Origin: Ancylomarina sp. DW003
Lineage (GTDB): Bacteria; Bacteroidota; Bacteroidia; Bacteroidales; Marinifilaceae
Length of the DNA stretch: 64,000 nucleotides
Reading direction: 5' to 3'
NCBI RefSeq assembly: GCF_029029505.1
Contig: NZ_JAKJSD010000004.1
Location: 62,001-126,000, forward strand
In this document: one piece after another, positions 1 to 11,492 of the stretch
Layout: each line of letters begins with the position of its first letter
Position numbering within the stretch: position 1 is the first letter of the stretch
The notes under the pieces: generated by a model
The model's database searches: none
What the model saw: the letters and a program-made list of their open reading frames with translations, nothing else
Told to the model about the DNA's origin: nothing
Program-made: the position numbers and the translations under genes

Positions 1-1918
<1,918 letters not shown>

Positions 1919-1963
1919 TTTAGCATTATAAAATAAAAAAATTCAATTTGAATTTTTATAATG

Positions 1964-1993
1964 GCCCTTGTGACTTGTTCACGAGGGCTTTTT
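1964..1993 (+). terminator. Intrinsic terminator after gyrB
   Basis: A 10-bp stem (GCCCTTGTGA pairing with TCACGAGGGC, one G-U pair) with a 5-nt loop is followed by five T residues. It lies 46 bases after the gyrB stop codon. Its T-tract overlaps the TTG at 1992, which argues against that TTG being the start of the next gene. Confidence 0.85.
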
Positions 1994-2012
1994 GTTTAAA
2001 GAAAATAAGACT

Positions 2013-2585
2013 ATGAATAAAAATATATGTGTTTTCTGTTCATCGAGCGATCATCTGCCAGAGAAGTATTATAAAGCAGCTAAAGAGCTTGGAAATGCGA
2101 TTGGTAATTCCGGGAACCATATTGTATATGGAGGAACAAATGTCGGTCTAATGCACGCATCAGCTCTAGCAACTAAACAATCAGGAGGGAAAGTGATTGG
2201 TGTTATTCCTGAATTAATTCAATCGAAGGGAATTGCTTCTGATTATGCAGATGAATTGATTGTTACTACAGATATGAAAGAACGCAAAGAAGTCATTCGT
2301 GATAAATCGGACGCTTTTATTGCTCTGCCTGGTAGTTTTGGAACTCTTGAGGAGATTATGGAAGTGATTACTCTTAAGCAGTTAGGCTATCATACGAAGG
2401 CGATTGTATTTGTCGATGTAGATGGGTTTTATTCAGCTTTGAAGACACAGTTCGATATGCAGTATCAGGAGAAGTTTGCCAATGAATCTTTTCGTCAGTT
2501 ATATACTTTTGTTGATACGGCTGAAGATGCAATCGACTATATATATAGCTATACCGTAAAAGATCAAGTAGCAAAATGGGATTAA
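2013..2585 (+). CDS. LOG family protein (predicted nucleotide 5'-monophosphate phosphoribohydrolase)
   Basis: Rossmann-like LOG/YgdH-type protein of 190 residues. The family hydrolyses cytokinin ribosides or purine nucleotides to free base and ribose 5-phosphate; many members are still called TIGR00730 or lysine-decarboxylase-like. Visible features are the N-terminal strand ICVFCSSSD, the YGGTNVGLMHASA phosphate loop and the catalytic-site segment PGSFGTLEE (residues 106-114), preceded by ERK at 90-92. The usual PGGxGTxxE motif has Ser in place of the second Gly, which may be tolerated. The frame could open at a TTG at 1992, but that lies inside the gyrB terminator, so the ATG at 2013 is preferred. 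A terminator shared with dapF follows. Confidence 0.85.
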   Translation: MNKNICVFCSSSDHLPEKYYKAAKELGNAIGNSGNHIVYGGTNVGLMHASALATKQSGGKVIGVIPELIQSKGIASDYADELIVTTDMKERKEVIRDKSDAFIALPGSFGTLEEIMEVITLKQLGYHTKAIVFVDVDGFYSALKTQFDMQYQEKFANESFRQLYTFVDTAEDAIDYIYSYTVKDQVAKWD

Positions 2586-2604
2586 GGTAGCTGTATAGGA
2601 TATT

Positions 2605-2648
2605 AAAAAATGAGCCTTCAATATTTTAAATTGAAGGCTCATTTTTTT
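2605..2648. terminator. Bidirectional terminator between the LOG gene and dapF
   Basis: A perfect 11-bp stem (TGAGCCTTCAA and its complement, 2611-2621 with 2631-2641) is flanked by A6 on the left and T7 on the right, so it can act on both strands. It separates two convergent genes. Confidence 0.85.
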
Positions 2649-2663
2649 AAGTAGTAATTCTGT

Positions 2664-3455
2664 TTAGATTTCTAGTTTTCCATCGAAAACAAATGTTGCA
2701 GGCCCCTTTAACCAAATATTTTTAAATTTAGAATCTGATTTTGAATCAAAACAAACTTCTAGGTTTCCCCCCTTTGTTTTAACGAAAAATATATTGCTTT
2801 CAGTTTTGAAGTGCAATTTAGCTGAAATGCAAGATGCAACTACCCCTGTACCACAAGAATAGGTTTCGTCTTCAACACCTCTTTCATAGGTGCTGACTTG
2901 AATCTTGTTTTCTTCTCCGGAGATAAAGTTTACATTGGTTCCTTCCTCTTTAAATCTTTCGTTATATCTGATTGCTCTTCCTTCCGAGTAGGTGTCAAAG
3001 TTGATGTGCGTTTTGATAAACTTAGTGCAATGAGGAGAGCCGGTGTTTAGGTAATAGAAGTTTTCACCTTTTTCTATCTCATTAACATTTTGCATCTGTA
3101 AACTCACAATTAATTGTTCCTTATCGAAACTAATTTCAGCAAAATGTTCACCATCAACTGCAATGAAGTGAGTTTTATCTTTAATGATTCTCAAATGGTA
3201 TGCAAAAGCAACAATACAACGTCCACCATTGCCACACATGCTACCTTCTTTTCCATCAGAGTTGAAATACCTCATTTTAAAATCGAAGCCTTTTTCGTTT
3301 TCAAGCAGCATTAACCCATCACATCCTATCCCAAAGCGTCTATCACACAATTTTTCAATTAAAGTAATATTCTCCGATGGGAAAGTTTTATCTCTATTGT
3401 CTATTAAAATAAAATCATTTCCAGTACCTTGGTATTTAGAGAAGTATATTTGCAT
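2664..3455 (-). CDS. dapF: Diaminopimelate epimerase
   Basis: Interconverts LL- and meso-diaminopimelate in the lysine and peptidoglycan precursor pathway, in the cytosol. The 263-residue protein begins with the family's typical YQGTGNDFILIDN and carries both catalytic cysteines in their motifs: C74 in MCGNGGRC and C201 in YSCGTGV. The duplicated DapF fold covers the whole length, as usual for the family. It is a lone gene on the minus strand, convergent with the LOG gene and divergent from the HtrA gene. No other lysine biosynthesis gene is adjacent. Confidence 0.96.
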   Translation of the reverse strand: MQIYFSKYQGTGNDFILIDNRDKTFPSENITLIEKLCDRRFGIGCDGLMLLENEKGFDFKMRYFNSDGKEGSMCGNGGRCIVAFAYHLRIIKDKTHFIAVDGEHFAEISFDKEQLIVSLQMQNVNEIEKGENFYYLNTGSPHCTKFIKTHINFDTYSEGRAIRYNERFKEEGTNVNFISGEENKIQVSTYERGVEDETYSCGTGVVASCISAKLHFKTESNIFFVKTKGGNLEVCFDSKSDSKFKNIWLKGPATFVFDGKLEI

Positions 3456-3598
3456 ACTTTATCAATATGTTAATAAATGTTAATGAATAATAATAACTAG
3501 AACCATTATAAAGTTATAGTATTAAATTAATGTCAAAAATAGTATTCCTGTCGCAAATATATTAATGCATTCAGGATTTTAAAAATAAAGATGAATTA

Positions 3599-5041
3599 AT
3601 GATTATGAATTCTAAAATGTTCTTGGGGAGATTACTAACAGCAGTTGTAGGAGGTTTAATTGCTGTTTCTATTTTTATTTATTTGGAAAGAAATGAGTCA
3701 AGTGAGCTTGAAAGCTTAAGTTCGCCAGAATTAAATTTGACAAATTTTGCCAATGTTGGTACAAAATTAGTCGACCTGTCTTTTGCGGCAGAATCGTCGG
3801 TTAGGTCGGTTGTACACGTAAAGACTCAGTATGGAGCACAAGCTCCCGGTTCGTTTTACGATTTCTTTTTTGGAGGAGGTCGTTCGTATCATTCCCAGCC
3901 TACTATGGGAGCAGGATCGGGTGTAATTATTTCTGATGATGGTTATATTGTAACCAATAATCATGTGGTGAAACAATCGGATAAAATAGAAGTTGTATTG
4001 CATGATAAAAGGGTTTTTAATGCTAAATTAATTGGGCAAGATGTTTCTACTGATTTGGCTTTGTTGAAGATAGAAGGTGAAGAGTTTCCAGAAATGGAAA
4101 TAGGGAAATCAGATGATTTGAAGTTAGGAGAATGGGTTCTCGCAGTAGGGAATCCGTTTAATCTAACGTCTACTGTTACGGCTGGAATTATCAGTGCTAA
4201 ATCTCGAAATATTGGCATAATGGGAGGGAGAATGAGCATCGAATCATTCTTACAAACCGATGCAGCGGTTAATCCGGGAAATAGTGGAGGAGCCCTGGTA
4301 AATTCAAAAGGTCAGTTAATAGGTATCAATACCGCTATAGAATCAAGAACAGGATCATATTCGGGATATTCTTTTGCAATTCCGGAGAGTATTTTTAAGA
4401 AAATTATTTCGGATTTAAGAGAATATGGAGAAGTTCAGCGAGCATTTTTAGGTGTTACAATAAAAAGTGTTGATGCTGAATTGGCGGACAAATTAAACCT
4501 AAAGTCAGTTTCGGGTGTCTATATAGATGGTGTAAATAAAAATGGTGCAGCTGATATGGCTGGAATTCGTAAAGGTGATGTAATTATTGAAATAGACAAT
4601 AATATAACGAAGACAAGTTCTGAATTACAAGAAAGAATTAGTCAATATGCTCCAGGAGATAAAATTAATATTTTAGTAAAAAGAAGAGGGAAAAAGAAAC
4701 ATTTTGACTTAACTTTACGTAATATGATAGGTGGTACCCAACTGATTAAGGATAATCAGATTCAGTTATTGGGCGCAAAATTTCAGAAGATATCAAAAAA
4801 AGATATGCGTACTCAAGGAATTCCGTATGGAATAAGAGTGAGTAAATTGGTTGATGGAAAATTGAAAAGTGCAGGAATAAAAGAAGGGTATATCATTGTA
4901 AATATTAACAATAAGCCAATTACTAACGAAGATGATATTCGTAAGGCTTTAAGTGAGATAGAAGATGAGGGGGTATTTATTTCGGGTATTTATCCCAATG
5001 GAACGCATAAGTATTATGCATTTTCTTTGGCGGAAGATTAA
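3599..5041 (+). CDS. DegP/HtrA-type periplasmic serine protease with two PDZ domains
   Basis: Envelope quality-control protease of 480 residues. An N-terminal hydrophobic segment (about residues 8-28) should act as membrane anchor or uncleaved signal. The trypsin-like domain holds the catalytic triad H122 (TNNHVV), D152 (STDLALLKI) and S229 (PGNSGGALVN), all intact. Two PDZ domains follow (about residues 275-370 and 385-475). The linker before the catalytic domain has a Gly/Phe/Ser-rich stretch (SFYDFFFGGGRSYHSQ), as in the DegP LA-loop. Start at ATG 3599; a second ATG two codons later is equally possible. The gene sits alone upstream of the primary sigma factor, with a short promoter-bearing gap. 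Symbol withheld because degP and degQ cannot be told apart here. Confidence 0.92.
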   Translation: MIMNSKMFLGRLLTAVVGGLIAVSIFIYLERNESSELESLSSPELNLTNFANVGTKLVDLSFAAESSVRSVVHVKTQYGAQAPGSFYDFFFGGGRSYHSQPTMGAGSGVIISDDGYIVTNNHVVKQSDKIEVVLHDKRVFNAKLIGQDVSTDLALLKIEGEEFPEMEIGKSDDLKLGEWVLAVGNPFNLTSTVTAGIISAKSRNIGIMGGRMSIESFLQTDAAVNPGNSGGALVNSKGQLIGINTAIESRTGSYSGYSFAIPESIFKKIISDLREYGEVQRAFLGVTIKSVDAELADKLNLKSVSGVYIDGVNKNGAADMAGIRKGDVIIEIDNNITKTSSELQERISQYAPGDKINILVKRRGKKKHFDLTLRNMIGGTQLIKDNQIQLLGAKFQKISKKDMRTQGIPYGIRVSKLVDGKLKSAGIKEGYIIVNINNKPITNEDDIRKALSEIEDEGVFISGIYPNGTHKYYAFSLAED

Positions 5042-5092
5042 AAGACTCGAAATCGCAAATTAATAAAAAACTAGAATAAAATGCTAATCAAT

Positions 5093-5124
5093 TTTGGCTA
5101 TAAATTTTTAAAGAGCTAATTTTG
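5093..5124 (+). promoter_or_regulatory. Bacteroidetes-type promoter of the primary sigma factor gene
   Basis: A -33 box TTTG (5093-5096) and a -7 box TAATTTTG (5117-5124, perfect TAnnTTTG) are separated by 20 bases. The -7 box ends 28 bases before the start codon of the sigma factor, so transcription should start near 5130 and give a short AT-rich leader. Match to the consensus is seen directly; use in vivo is inferred. Confidence 0.75.
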
Positions 5125-5152
5125 CGCAATATTTCGAGTTGAAAAAGGGACT

Positions 5153-6013
5153 ATGAGACAATTAAAGATAACAAAATCAATTACTAATCGCGAAAGTGCT
5201 TCACTAGATAAGTATCTGCAAGAGATTGGTAAAGAAGATCTTATTACTGTAGAAGAAGAAGTTGAATTGGCGCAACGCATCAAAAAAGGTGATCAAAGAG
5301 CCTTAGAAAAGTTAACTAGAGCCAATTTACGTTTTGTTGTTTCCGTAGCTAAACAATACCAAAATCAAGGTTTAAGTCTACCTGACCTTATTAATGAAGG
5401 TAACTTAGGTTTGATTAAGGCTGCTGAAAAATTCGATGAAACTCGTGGTTTTAAATTCATTTCTTATGCGGTATGGTGGATCCGTCAATCGATTTTGCAA
5501 GCTTTGGCTGAGCAATCTCGTATTGTTCGTTTACCATTGAACCAAGTAGGGTCTTTGAATAAAATCAACAAAGCTTTTTCTAAATTTGAACAAGAGCATG
5601 AGAGAAAACCATCTCCGGAAGAGTTGGCTGATACTCTTGAGCTTCCTGCTGATAAGGTTGCTGATACGCTTCGTGTATCAGGACGTCACATCTCAGTAGA
5701 TGCACCTTTTGTTGATGGAGAAGATAATTCTTTACTTGACGTACTGATTAATGATGACTCACCAATCGCTGACCGTAGTTTGTTGAACGAATCGCTTACA
5801 AGAGAGATCGATCGTGCACTAGCTACTCTAACAGAAAGAGAGAGCGATATTATTAAATTATTCTTTGGAATCGGAATTCAGGAAATGACTCTTGAAGAGA
5901 TCGGTGAGAAGTTTGGTTTAACACGTGAGCGTGTTCGTCAGATTAAGGAGAAAGCGATTAGACGATTAAGACATACTTCAAGATCTAAACTGCTTAAAAC
6001 CTATTTAGGTTAA
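5153..6013 (+). CDS. rpoD: Primary RNA polymerase sigma factor (sigma-70, RpoD)
   Basis: Housekeeping sigma factor of the Bacteroidetes kind: 286 residues, lacking the acidic region 1.1 and the non-conserved insert of proteobacterial RpoD. Region 1.2 starts with [14 protein letters not shown], region 2 contains [13 protein letters not shown] and the -10 recognition helix [10 protein letters not shown], region 3 follows, and region 4 ends with the helix-turn-helix [20 protein letters not shown], which binds the -33 element. This sigma recognises TTTG/TAnnTTTG promoters, and its own gene carries such a promoter. It ends in a strong hairpin and faces uvrB. Confidence 0.96.
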   Translation: MRQLKITKSITNRESASLDKYLQEIGKEDLITVEEEVELAQRIKKGDQRALEKLTRANLRFVVSVAKQYQNQGLSLPDLINEGNLGLIKAAEKFDETRGFKFISYAVWWIRQSILQALAEQSRIVRLPLNQVGSLNKINKAFSKFEQEHERKPSPEELADTLELPADKVADTLRVSGRHISVDAPFVDGEDNSLLDVLINDDSPIADRSLLNESLTREIDRALATLTERESDIIKLFFGIGIQEMTLEEIGEKFGLTRERVRQIKEKAIRRLRHTSRSKLLKTYLG

Positions 6014-6040
6014 TCGTTTAGAACTGTGAAAAAATAGATT

Positions 6041-6073
6041 GAGGCTATTGAATTAATTTTCAATAGCCTCTTT
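6041..6073 (+). terminator. Intrinsic terminator after the sigma factor gene
   Basis: Perfect 12-bp stem GAGGCTATTGAA (6041-6052) with its complement (6059-6070), 6-nt loop, followed by TTT. Lies between the convergent sigma factor and uvrB genes and may serve both. Confidence 0.75.
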
Positions 6074-6101
6074 GCTATAGTAGGAGTTTTGTGTTTTTAA
6101 T

Positions 6102-8111
6102 TTATGATTTCTCTTTAAGGAGCTTTTCCAACTTGTACATTTCATCACGAAATTGAGCTGCTTGAAGAAAATCTAGCTCTTTTGCAGCTTTCTGCATTGA
6201 TTTCTTTGTTCTCGCGATAGATTTTTCAAGACTTTCTTTACTCATGTATTGTACCACTGGATCAGCAGCGATTTCAATGGCCTCAGGACCAGAGTACGCT
6301 TTGGGATTGGAACTACCAGTATTTTGCATGATACTGGTTTTGTCTTTTACAATTTGAGTTGGAGTAATATTGTGCTTGGCGTTATATGCCAATTGTTTTT
6401 CTCTTCTATAATTGGTTGAATCGATTGTTTCTTTCATCGATTTGGTAATGTTATCAGCATACATAATAACCAAACCATTAACATTACGAGCTGCACGACC
6501 TGAGGTTTGAATTAAAGCTCGGGTAGATCGTAAAAAACCTTCCTTGTCAGCATCCAATATGGCTACCAGAGAAACTTCGGGTAAATCGAGCCCTTCACGA
6601 AGCAAATTGACACCAATCAAAACATCAAAGAGTCCTAATCGAAGATCTTCCATGATTTTTACTCGATCAAGTGTATCTACATCAGAGTGAATATAACGAC
6701 AACGGATGTTTAAATCAGCAAAATATTGCGAAAGCTCTTCAGCCATCCTTTTAGTTAAGGTTGTAACTAAAACACGTTCGTCTATTTCACTACGTTTGTG
6801 AATCTCTGCAACTAAATCGTCAATTTGATTTAAACTTGGGCGGACGTCAATTTGTGGATCAAGAAGTCCGGTAGGTCGAATAATTTGCTCCACCACAACA
6901 CCTTCCGATTTTTCTAGTTCGTAATCAGCCGGAGTTGCACTAACATAGATTGTTTGAGAACTTAAAGCTTCAAATTCTTCAAATTTTAGAGGGCGGTTGT
7001 CTAGAGCCGATGGTAATCGGAAGCCATAATCAACCAAATTAACTTTTCTCGAATGGTCACCACCATACATAGCTTTTACTTGAGAAAGTGTCACGTGACT
7101 CTCATCCACAACCATTAAGATATCATCTGGGAAATAATCAATGAGGCAGAATGGACGGGAACCTTGAGAACGTCCATCAAAATATCGAGAATAGTTCTCA
7201 ATACCAGAGCAGTATCCTAGTTCTCGAATCATTTCCAGATCGAAATTAACTTTGTCTTCAACTCTTTTGGCTTCAAGGTGTTTTCCTATGCTTTTCATGT
7301 ATTCAACATGAGCAACCATATCATCTTGAATCATCTTAATGGCATTCTGAACCTTATCTTTACTAGTTACAAAAATGTTGGCCGGGTAGATAGTGATTCT
7401 ATCATATCGATCAATCATCTGTCCATTTATTGGATCAAATGAGTAGATTTCATCGATTTCATCGTCCCAAAATGTGATGCGATAAGCAAAATCAGCATAT
7501 GCGGGAAATATATCAATAGTGTCACCTTTAACTCTAAAGTTACCTCGCTCAAATTCTACTTCATTCCTCGAATAAAGGGCATCAACAAATGATAATAGAA
7601 GCTTGTTTCTTGAAACGCGCTGACCTTGTTTTAGTTCAAGAACATTGGCATGGAAATCTTCCGGATTACCAATACCATAAATACAAGAGACCGATGATAC
7701 AACAATGACATCTTTTCTCCCGGAAAGTAGGGCAGAAGTTGCACTTAATCTTAGTTTTTCAATCTCGTCATTTATGGCAAGATCTTTTTCTATATAAGTA
7801 TCTGTTGTTGGTAAATAGGCTTCAGGTTGATAATAGTCATAGTAACTAACAAAATACTCCACTGCATTATTTGGGAAAAAGTTTTTAAACTCTCCATACA
7901 ACTGAGCAGCTAAAGTTTTGTTATGACTCAAAACCAGAGTGGGACGCTGGACTTCCTTAATTACATTTGCGATAGTAAAAGTTTTACCCGATCCGGTAAC
8001 ACCAAGAAGTGTTTGAAATGGATGACCATCGTTCAATCCTTCTGCTAATTGTTTGATAGCTTCTGGTTGATCGCCTGTAGGTTGAAATTTAGATACAAGT
8101 TTAAAATCCAT
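6102..8111 (-). CDS. uvrB: Excinuclease ABC subunit B
   Basis: DNA damage-verification helicase of nucleotide excision repair, loaded by UvrA and recruiting UvrC. The 669-residue protein has the Walker A loop GVTGSGKT (residues 37-44), the DNA-clamping beta-hairpin (YYDYYQPEAYLP), the Walker B-like VDESHV, helicase motifs V/VI (GVNLLREGLDLPEV, QTSGRAARN) and a C-terminal UVR motif for UvrC/UvrA contact. Full length and intact. Transcribed alone; a terminator of the upstream endonuclease gene precedes it. Confidence 0.97.
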   Translation of the reverse strand: MDFKLVSKFQPTGDQPEAIKQLAEGLNDGHPFQTLLGVTGSGKTFTIANVIKEVQRPTLVLSHNKTLAAQLYGEFKNFFPNNAVEYFVSYYDYYQPEAYLPTTDTYIEKDLAINDEIEKLRLSATSALLSGRKDVIVVSSVSCIYGIGNPEDFHANVLELKQGQRVSRNKLLLSFVDALYSRNEVEFERGNFRVKGDTIDIFPAYADFAYRITFWDDEIDEIYSFDPINGQMIDRYDRITIYPANIFVTSKDKVQNAIKMIQDDMVAHVEYMKSIGKHLEAKRVEDKVNFDLEMIRELGYCSGIENYSRYFDGRSQGSRPFCLIDYFPDDILMVVDESHVTLSQVKAMYGGDHSRKVNLVDYGFRLPSALDNRPLKFEEFEALSSQTIYVSATPADYELEKSEGVVVEQIIRPTGLLDPQIDVRPSLNQIDDLVAEIHKRSEIDERVLVTTLTKRMAEELSQYFADLNIRCRYIHSDVDTLDRVKIMEDLRLGLFDVLIGVNLLREGLDLPEVSLVAILDADKEGFLRSTRALIQTSGRAARNVNGLVIMYADNITKSMKETIDSTNYRREKQLAYNAKHNITPTQIVKDKTSIMQNTGSSNPKAYSGPEAIEIAADPVVQYMSKESLEKSIARTKKSMQKAAKELDFLQAAQFRDEMYKLEKLLKEKS

Positions 8112-8147
8112 ACGATACTATTGCTTATTTATGACTGTAAATCTAAT

Positions 8148-8182
8148 AAAAAGAGAGCATATACCTGAAATGCATATGCTCT
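8148..8182 (-). terminator. Terminator after the endonuclease-like gene
   Basis: Nine-bp stem AGAGCATAT/ATATGCTCT (8154-8162 with 8174-8182) and 11-nt loop. Read on the minus strand it is followed by a T-rich tract, so it ends transcription of the 8227-9246 gene ahead of uvrB. Confidence 0.65.
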
Positions 8183-8226
8183 AAAGATTATATTGAAAAT
8201 GAATATTTTTTGACTATCCAGCTTAC

Positions 8227-9246
8227 TTATTTTTTTAGTTTGAAATAAATAGGAAAATGGTCGCTAAAACCTCCATAGTATTTGGGACCACCGAAAGTCC
8301 TACTTGGAGTGTAATCGCCTTTTTTATTCTTATAACAAATGTGCTTATTACGATATATTCTCCCCGCATTGTGTAGGGTTTGATATCCTCTTAAACCACT
8401 TAATAAAGAATTTGATACGATAAGATTATCAAGCATGTTCCAATCACCTCTATAATTATAAGAACCTTCGCCATTGATCTGTAAATCATACATGAGATTG
8501 TATAAATCCATTGGATTGTCAGTATCCCTATTGTTATCTGCTTTTAGAATTTCTTTTACAGCCTTATCAGTAGGTTCATCGTTAAAATCACCCATTATAA
8601 TAATTTTAGCAAATGGGTTTTTAGCCTGAATAGCATCAACTGCTTTCCTCAACTGTTTGGCAACAAAAACTCGATTAGGCTCTGATTTTTCTTGTCCTCC
8701 ACGGCGGGAAGGCCAATGATTTACAAAAATGTTTAGCGTATCTTTTCTACCAACCAATCCCTGAACATACAGGATATCTCTTGTTTTGTATTCTTTTTCC
8801 CAAGGAAACTCAATATTAATTGTTTCGTGTTTTAGGTATTTAAAATCTCTTTTATTATAAATTAAGGCACAGTCTATACCTCTTTTGTCCGGACTTTCGC
8901 TATGCGCTATTCTATAATTCTCTTTCTTCAATCTTTCCTGACCTATAAGATCTTTAATAACTTCTTTGTTTTCGATTTCGCAAAGACCAATAATTTCAGG
9001 TAACTTTTCTTTATTGATAGAGCTTAGAACATAGCTAAGTTTAGAAAGTTTGTCATTATAGCGTCTGGTATCCCATTGCAATTTTCCCATAGGCGTAAAA
9101 TCATTATCTCTCTTATCAGGATGATTAATGGTATCAAATAGATTTTCCACATTATAAAATACAACAGTTATATCTTTTTTTCCTTTTGAAAAAGATGAAA
9201 GACAAATGAGAGTAGCGATAAATAGAAGCAAAGCTTTTTTTAACAT
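8227..9246 (-). CDS. Secreted endonuclease/exonuclease/phosphatase-fold protein
   Basis: 339-residue protein of the EEP (DNase I-like) superfamily. An N-terminal signal peptide (KKALLLFIATLICLSSFS) indicates export. Superfamily signatures are visible: VVFYNVENLFD near the N-terminus (metal-site Asn and the strand), GLCEIENKEVI (metal-binding Glu), NIFVNHWPSRRGG (catalytic His), IIMGDFNDEPTD (Asp/Asn pair) and SDHFPIYFKLKK at the C-terminus (Asp-His). All key residues are present, so a Mg-dependent phosphodiesterase or phosphatase activity is likely. The substrate (nucleic acid, lipid or sugar phosphate) cannot be read from sequence. Transcribed alone, divergent from hcp. Confidence 0.85.
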   Translation of the reverse strand: MLKKALLLFIATLICLSSFSKGKKDITVVFYNVENLFDTINHPDKRDNDFTPMGKLQWDTRRYNDKLSKLSYVLSSINKEKLPEIIGLCEIENKEVIKDLIGQERLKKENYRIAHSESPDKRGIDCALIYNKRDFKYLKHETINIEFPWEKEYKTRDILYVQGLVGRKDTLNIFVNHWPSRRGGQEKSEPNRVFVAKQLRKAVDAIQAKNPFAKIIIMGDFNDEPTDKAVKEILKADNNRDTDNPMDLYNLMYDLQINGEGSYNYRGDWNMLDNLIVSNSLLSGLRGYQTLHNAGRIYRNKHICYKNKKGDYTPSRTFGGPKYYGGFSDHFPIYFKLKK

Positions 9247-9609
9247 GAACTAAGTATTAGAATTTGGTTATACCTTTTGGCTGTTTTCTTGTGGATTTAT
9301 GGTCTGACTTCAAAGTTAATGAAATTATCGATTAGGGAAAGTTATCTATACTCCCAGAATTTGCAAGAAAAATACTAATATTACATTTAAATATGAAAGA
9401 TTGAATCTCTTATTATCTGATAAAGAGAATAAAAGATAAAAAACTCTTAAAAACTTTTCGCTTTGTAACATTCGTTACACTTTTTGCTAATATCTTACCG
9501 CATATTTGTAGTGTCGAAAGGGAATAATACTTTCAAATATTAGTAGTCTTTTTCCCATTGATTTTGTAAATTGAAAACTCTAATAATAACACTATAAAAA
9601 AAATAAATT
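9247..9609. other. Divergent regulatory region between the endonuclease-like gene and hcp
   Basis: 363 bases without a gene. The right half carries the palindromic operator at 9464-9479 and a near-consensus -7 box CATATTTG (9501-9508). The left half is AT-rich with nothing else recognisable. Confidence 0.6.
9464..9479. promoter_or_regulatory. Crp/Fnr-type (HcpR-like) operator upstream of hcp
   Basis: Perfect palindrome TGTAAC-N4-GTTACA centred at 9471.5. The GTAAC-N4-GTTAC core is, as I recall, the site type assigned to HcpR, the Crp/Fnr-family nitrosative-stress regulator of hcp in Bacteroidetes. The centre lies about 41 bases upstream of the start site expected from the -7 box CATATTTG at 9501-9508, the usual place for class II activation. 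Palindrome and position are seen; regulator identity is inferred. Confidence 0.75.
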
Positions 9610-11256
9610 ATGGCTATGTTTTGTTATCAGTGCCAAGAGGCAGCAAAAGGAACTGGATGTACAGTAAAAGGTGTTTGTGGTAAAACCGATGAGGTTGCAA
9701 ATATTCAAGATTTATTGATGTATGTGATGAAAGGAATTTCAGTTTTCAGTACTAAAGCTCGCGAAGCTGGTGTTGAAAATGATAAAGTAAACAACTTCAT
9801 CATGACAGGTTTGTTTATGACTATTACCAATGCCAACTTCGACAAAGTAAAATTTGTTGCTGCAATTCGCGAAGGTTTAAAACTACGTGAAGAGATTAAA
9901 ACTCAAGCTGAGGCTGCTGGTGTTAAGTTTGATAACCTACATCATTCTGCAACTTGGACTGCTGATGCTGAGCATGATTTTGATGCAAAAGCTCGTGTTA
10001 TTGGTGTTCTTTCTACTGAAAACGAAGATGTTCGTTCATTGAGAGAATTATTAATGTACGGATTAAAAGGTTTTGCTGCATACGTTGAGCATGCATATAA
10101 TTTAGGTCTTGAGAAAGCTGAAATGTATGCATTCATGCAAAAAGCTTTACAAGCAACTACTAATGATACATTAAGTGCTGACGATTTAGTAGCTCTTGTG
10201 ATGGAGTGTGGTGCTAATGGTGTTACTGCTATGGCAACTCTTGACGAAGCAAATACAACTGCTTATGGTAACCCGGAAATTACTGAGGTAAATATCGGAG
10301 TTTCTAACAAGCCAGGTATCCTAATTTCAGGTCACGACCTTAAGGATATGGAAGATTTATTGAAGCAAACTGAAGGAACAGGTGTTGATGTTTACACTCA
10401 CTCTGAGATGTTACCAGCTAACTACTACCCAGCATTCAAAAAGTATGAGCACTTTGTAGGTAACTACGGAAATGCATGGTGGAAGCAGAACGAAGAGTTT
10501 GAAACTTTTAATGGACCTATCTTGTTTACTACTAACTGTATTGTTCCTCCAAAAGCAAACTCAACATACCAAGATAAAGTATATACTACAGGAGCATCTG
10601 GTTTCCCGGGATTCAAGCACGTTGATGCTGATGAGAACGGAAAGAAAGATTTCTCTGAAATTATTGAAGTAGCTAAGAAATGTGCTGCACCAACAGAGAT
10701 TGAGAACGGAACTATCGTAGGTGGTTTTGCTCATAACCAAGTTATGCAATTGGCTGACAAAGTTGTTGATGCTGTTAAGTCGGGAGCTATTCGTAAGTTC
10801 TTTGTAATGGCAGGTTGTGACGGTCGCATGAAGGGGCGTGATTACTATACAGAATTTGCTGCTGCTTTACCACAAGATACTGTAATTTTAACTGCAGGTT
10901 GTGCTAAGTACCGTTACAACAAGCTTGAGCTTGGTGATATCGGAGGTATTCCTAGAGTATTAGATGCAGGTCAGTGTAACGACTCTTATTCATTAGCTGT
11001 TATCGCATTGAAATTGAAAGAAGTATTTGAACTAAACGATATCAACGAATTACCAATTGCATACAATATTGCATGGTACGAGCAAAAAGCTGTTATTGTA
11101 TTGCTAGCTCTTCTTTCACTGGGTGTTAAGAACATTCACCTGGGACCAACATTGCCAGCTTTCCTTTCTCCAAATGTAGCTAAGGTGTTAATCGATACAT
11201 TCGGAATTGGTGGAATTGGTACTGTAGATGAGGACATGAAAATGTTTTTAAATTAA
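9610..11256 (+). CDS. hcp: Hydroxylamine reductase / hybrid-cluster protein
   Basis: Hybrid-cluster (prismane) protein of 548 residues. The family reduces hydroxylamine to ammonia in vitro and acts as an NO reductase under nitrosative stress. Four cysteines at the N-terminus, C5, C8, C17 and C23 (CX2CX8CX5C), match the class found in strict anaerobes and bind the cubane cluster. Hybrid-cluster regions follow: [46 protein letters not shown] and DAGQCND. Expression is probably switched by the palindrome at 9464-9479. No Hcr-type reductase is adjacent; the electron donor must be encoded elsewhere. Two hairpins follow the gene. Confidence 0.96.
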   Translation: MAMFCYQCQEAAKGTGCTVKGVCGKTDEVANIQDLLMYVMKGISVFSTKAREAGVENDKVNNFIMTGLFMTITNANFDKVKFVAAIREGLKLREEIKTQAEAAGVKFDNLHHSATWTADAEHDFDAKARVIGVLSTENEDVRSLRELLMYGLKGFAAYVEHAYNLGLEKAEMYAFMQKALQATTNDTLSADDLVALVMECGANGVTAMATLDEANTTAYGNPEITEVNIGVSNKPGILISGHDLKDMEDLLKQTEGTGVDVYTHSEMLPANYYPAFKKYEHFVGNYGNAWWKQNEEFETFNGPILFTTNCIVPPKANSTYQDKVYTTGASGFPGFKHVDADENGKKDFSEIIEVAKKCAAPTEIENGTIVGGFAHNQVMQLADKVVDAVKSGAIRKFFVMAGCDGRMKGRDYYTEFAAALPQDTVILTAGCAKYRYNKLELGDIGGIPRVLDAGQCNDSYSLAVIALKLKEVFELNDINELPIAYNIAWYEQKAVIVLLALLSLGVKNIHLGPTLPAFLSPNVAKVLIDTFGIGGIGTVDEDMKMFLN

Positions 11257-11282
11257 GAAATAATTTATACAACTAAATTATA

Positions 11283-11314
11283 GATACATAGTGGCGGACG
11301 GGTCACTATGTATC
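11283..11314 (+). terminator. Strong hairpin after hcp without T-tract
   Basis: Perfect 11-bp stem GATACATAGTG with its complement (11283-11293, 11304-11314), 10-nt loop, 26 bases after hcp. There is no T-tract, so it may be an RNA-stabilising 3' stem rather than a terminator. Confidence 0.5.
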
Positions 11315-11409
11315 CCTTACAAGCATTTGATAGGGGACTATCAAATAGATTGACAAAAATCTTGTTAATAGGATTGGCGTTAGATCATATTTGGGTTAAT
11401 GATTAAAAA

Positions 11410-11449
11410 CTGTTCAGAAAAGTGTTCATTCTTTTTTGAGCAGTTTTTT
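11410..11449 (+). terminator. Intrinsic terminator downstream of hcp
   Basis: Stem CTGTTCAGAAAAG with CTTTTTTGAGCAG (13 positions, two G-U pairs), 8-nt loop, followed by six T residues. It separates hcp from the PepSY gene. Confidence 0.75.
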
Positions 11450-11492
11450 CTATTTTAGATCTAAGGTATAAGTTCTCAAAATAATAGTGTTG

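Noticed and set aside
3534-3561. Two minus-strand -7-like boxes upstream of dapF (TATTTTTG and TATATTTG)
   Set aside because: No -33 box at the right spacing; in such AT-rich DNA these matches are expected by chance.
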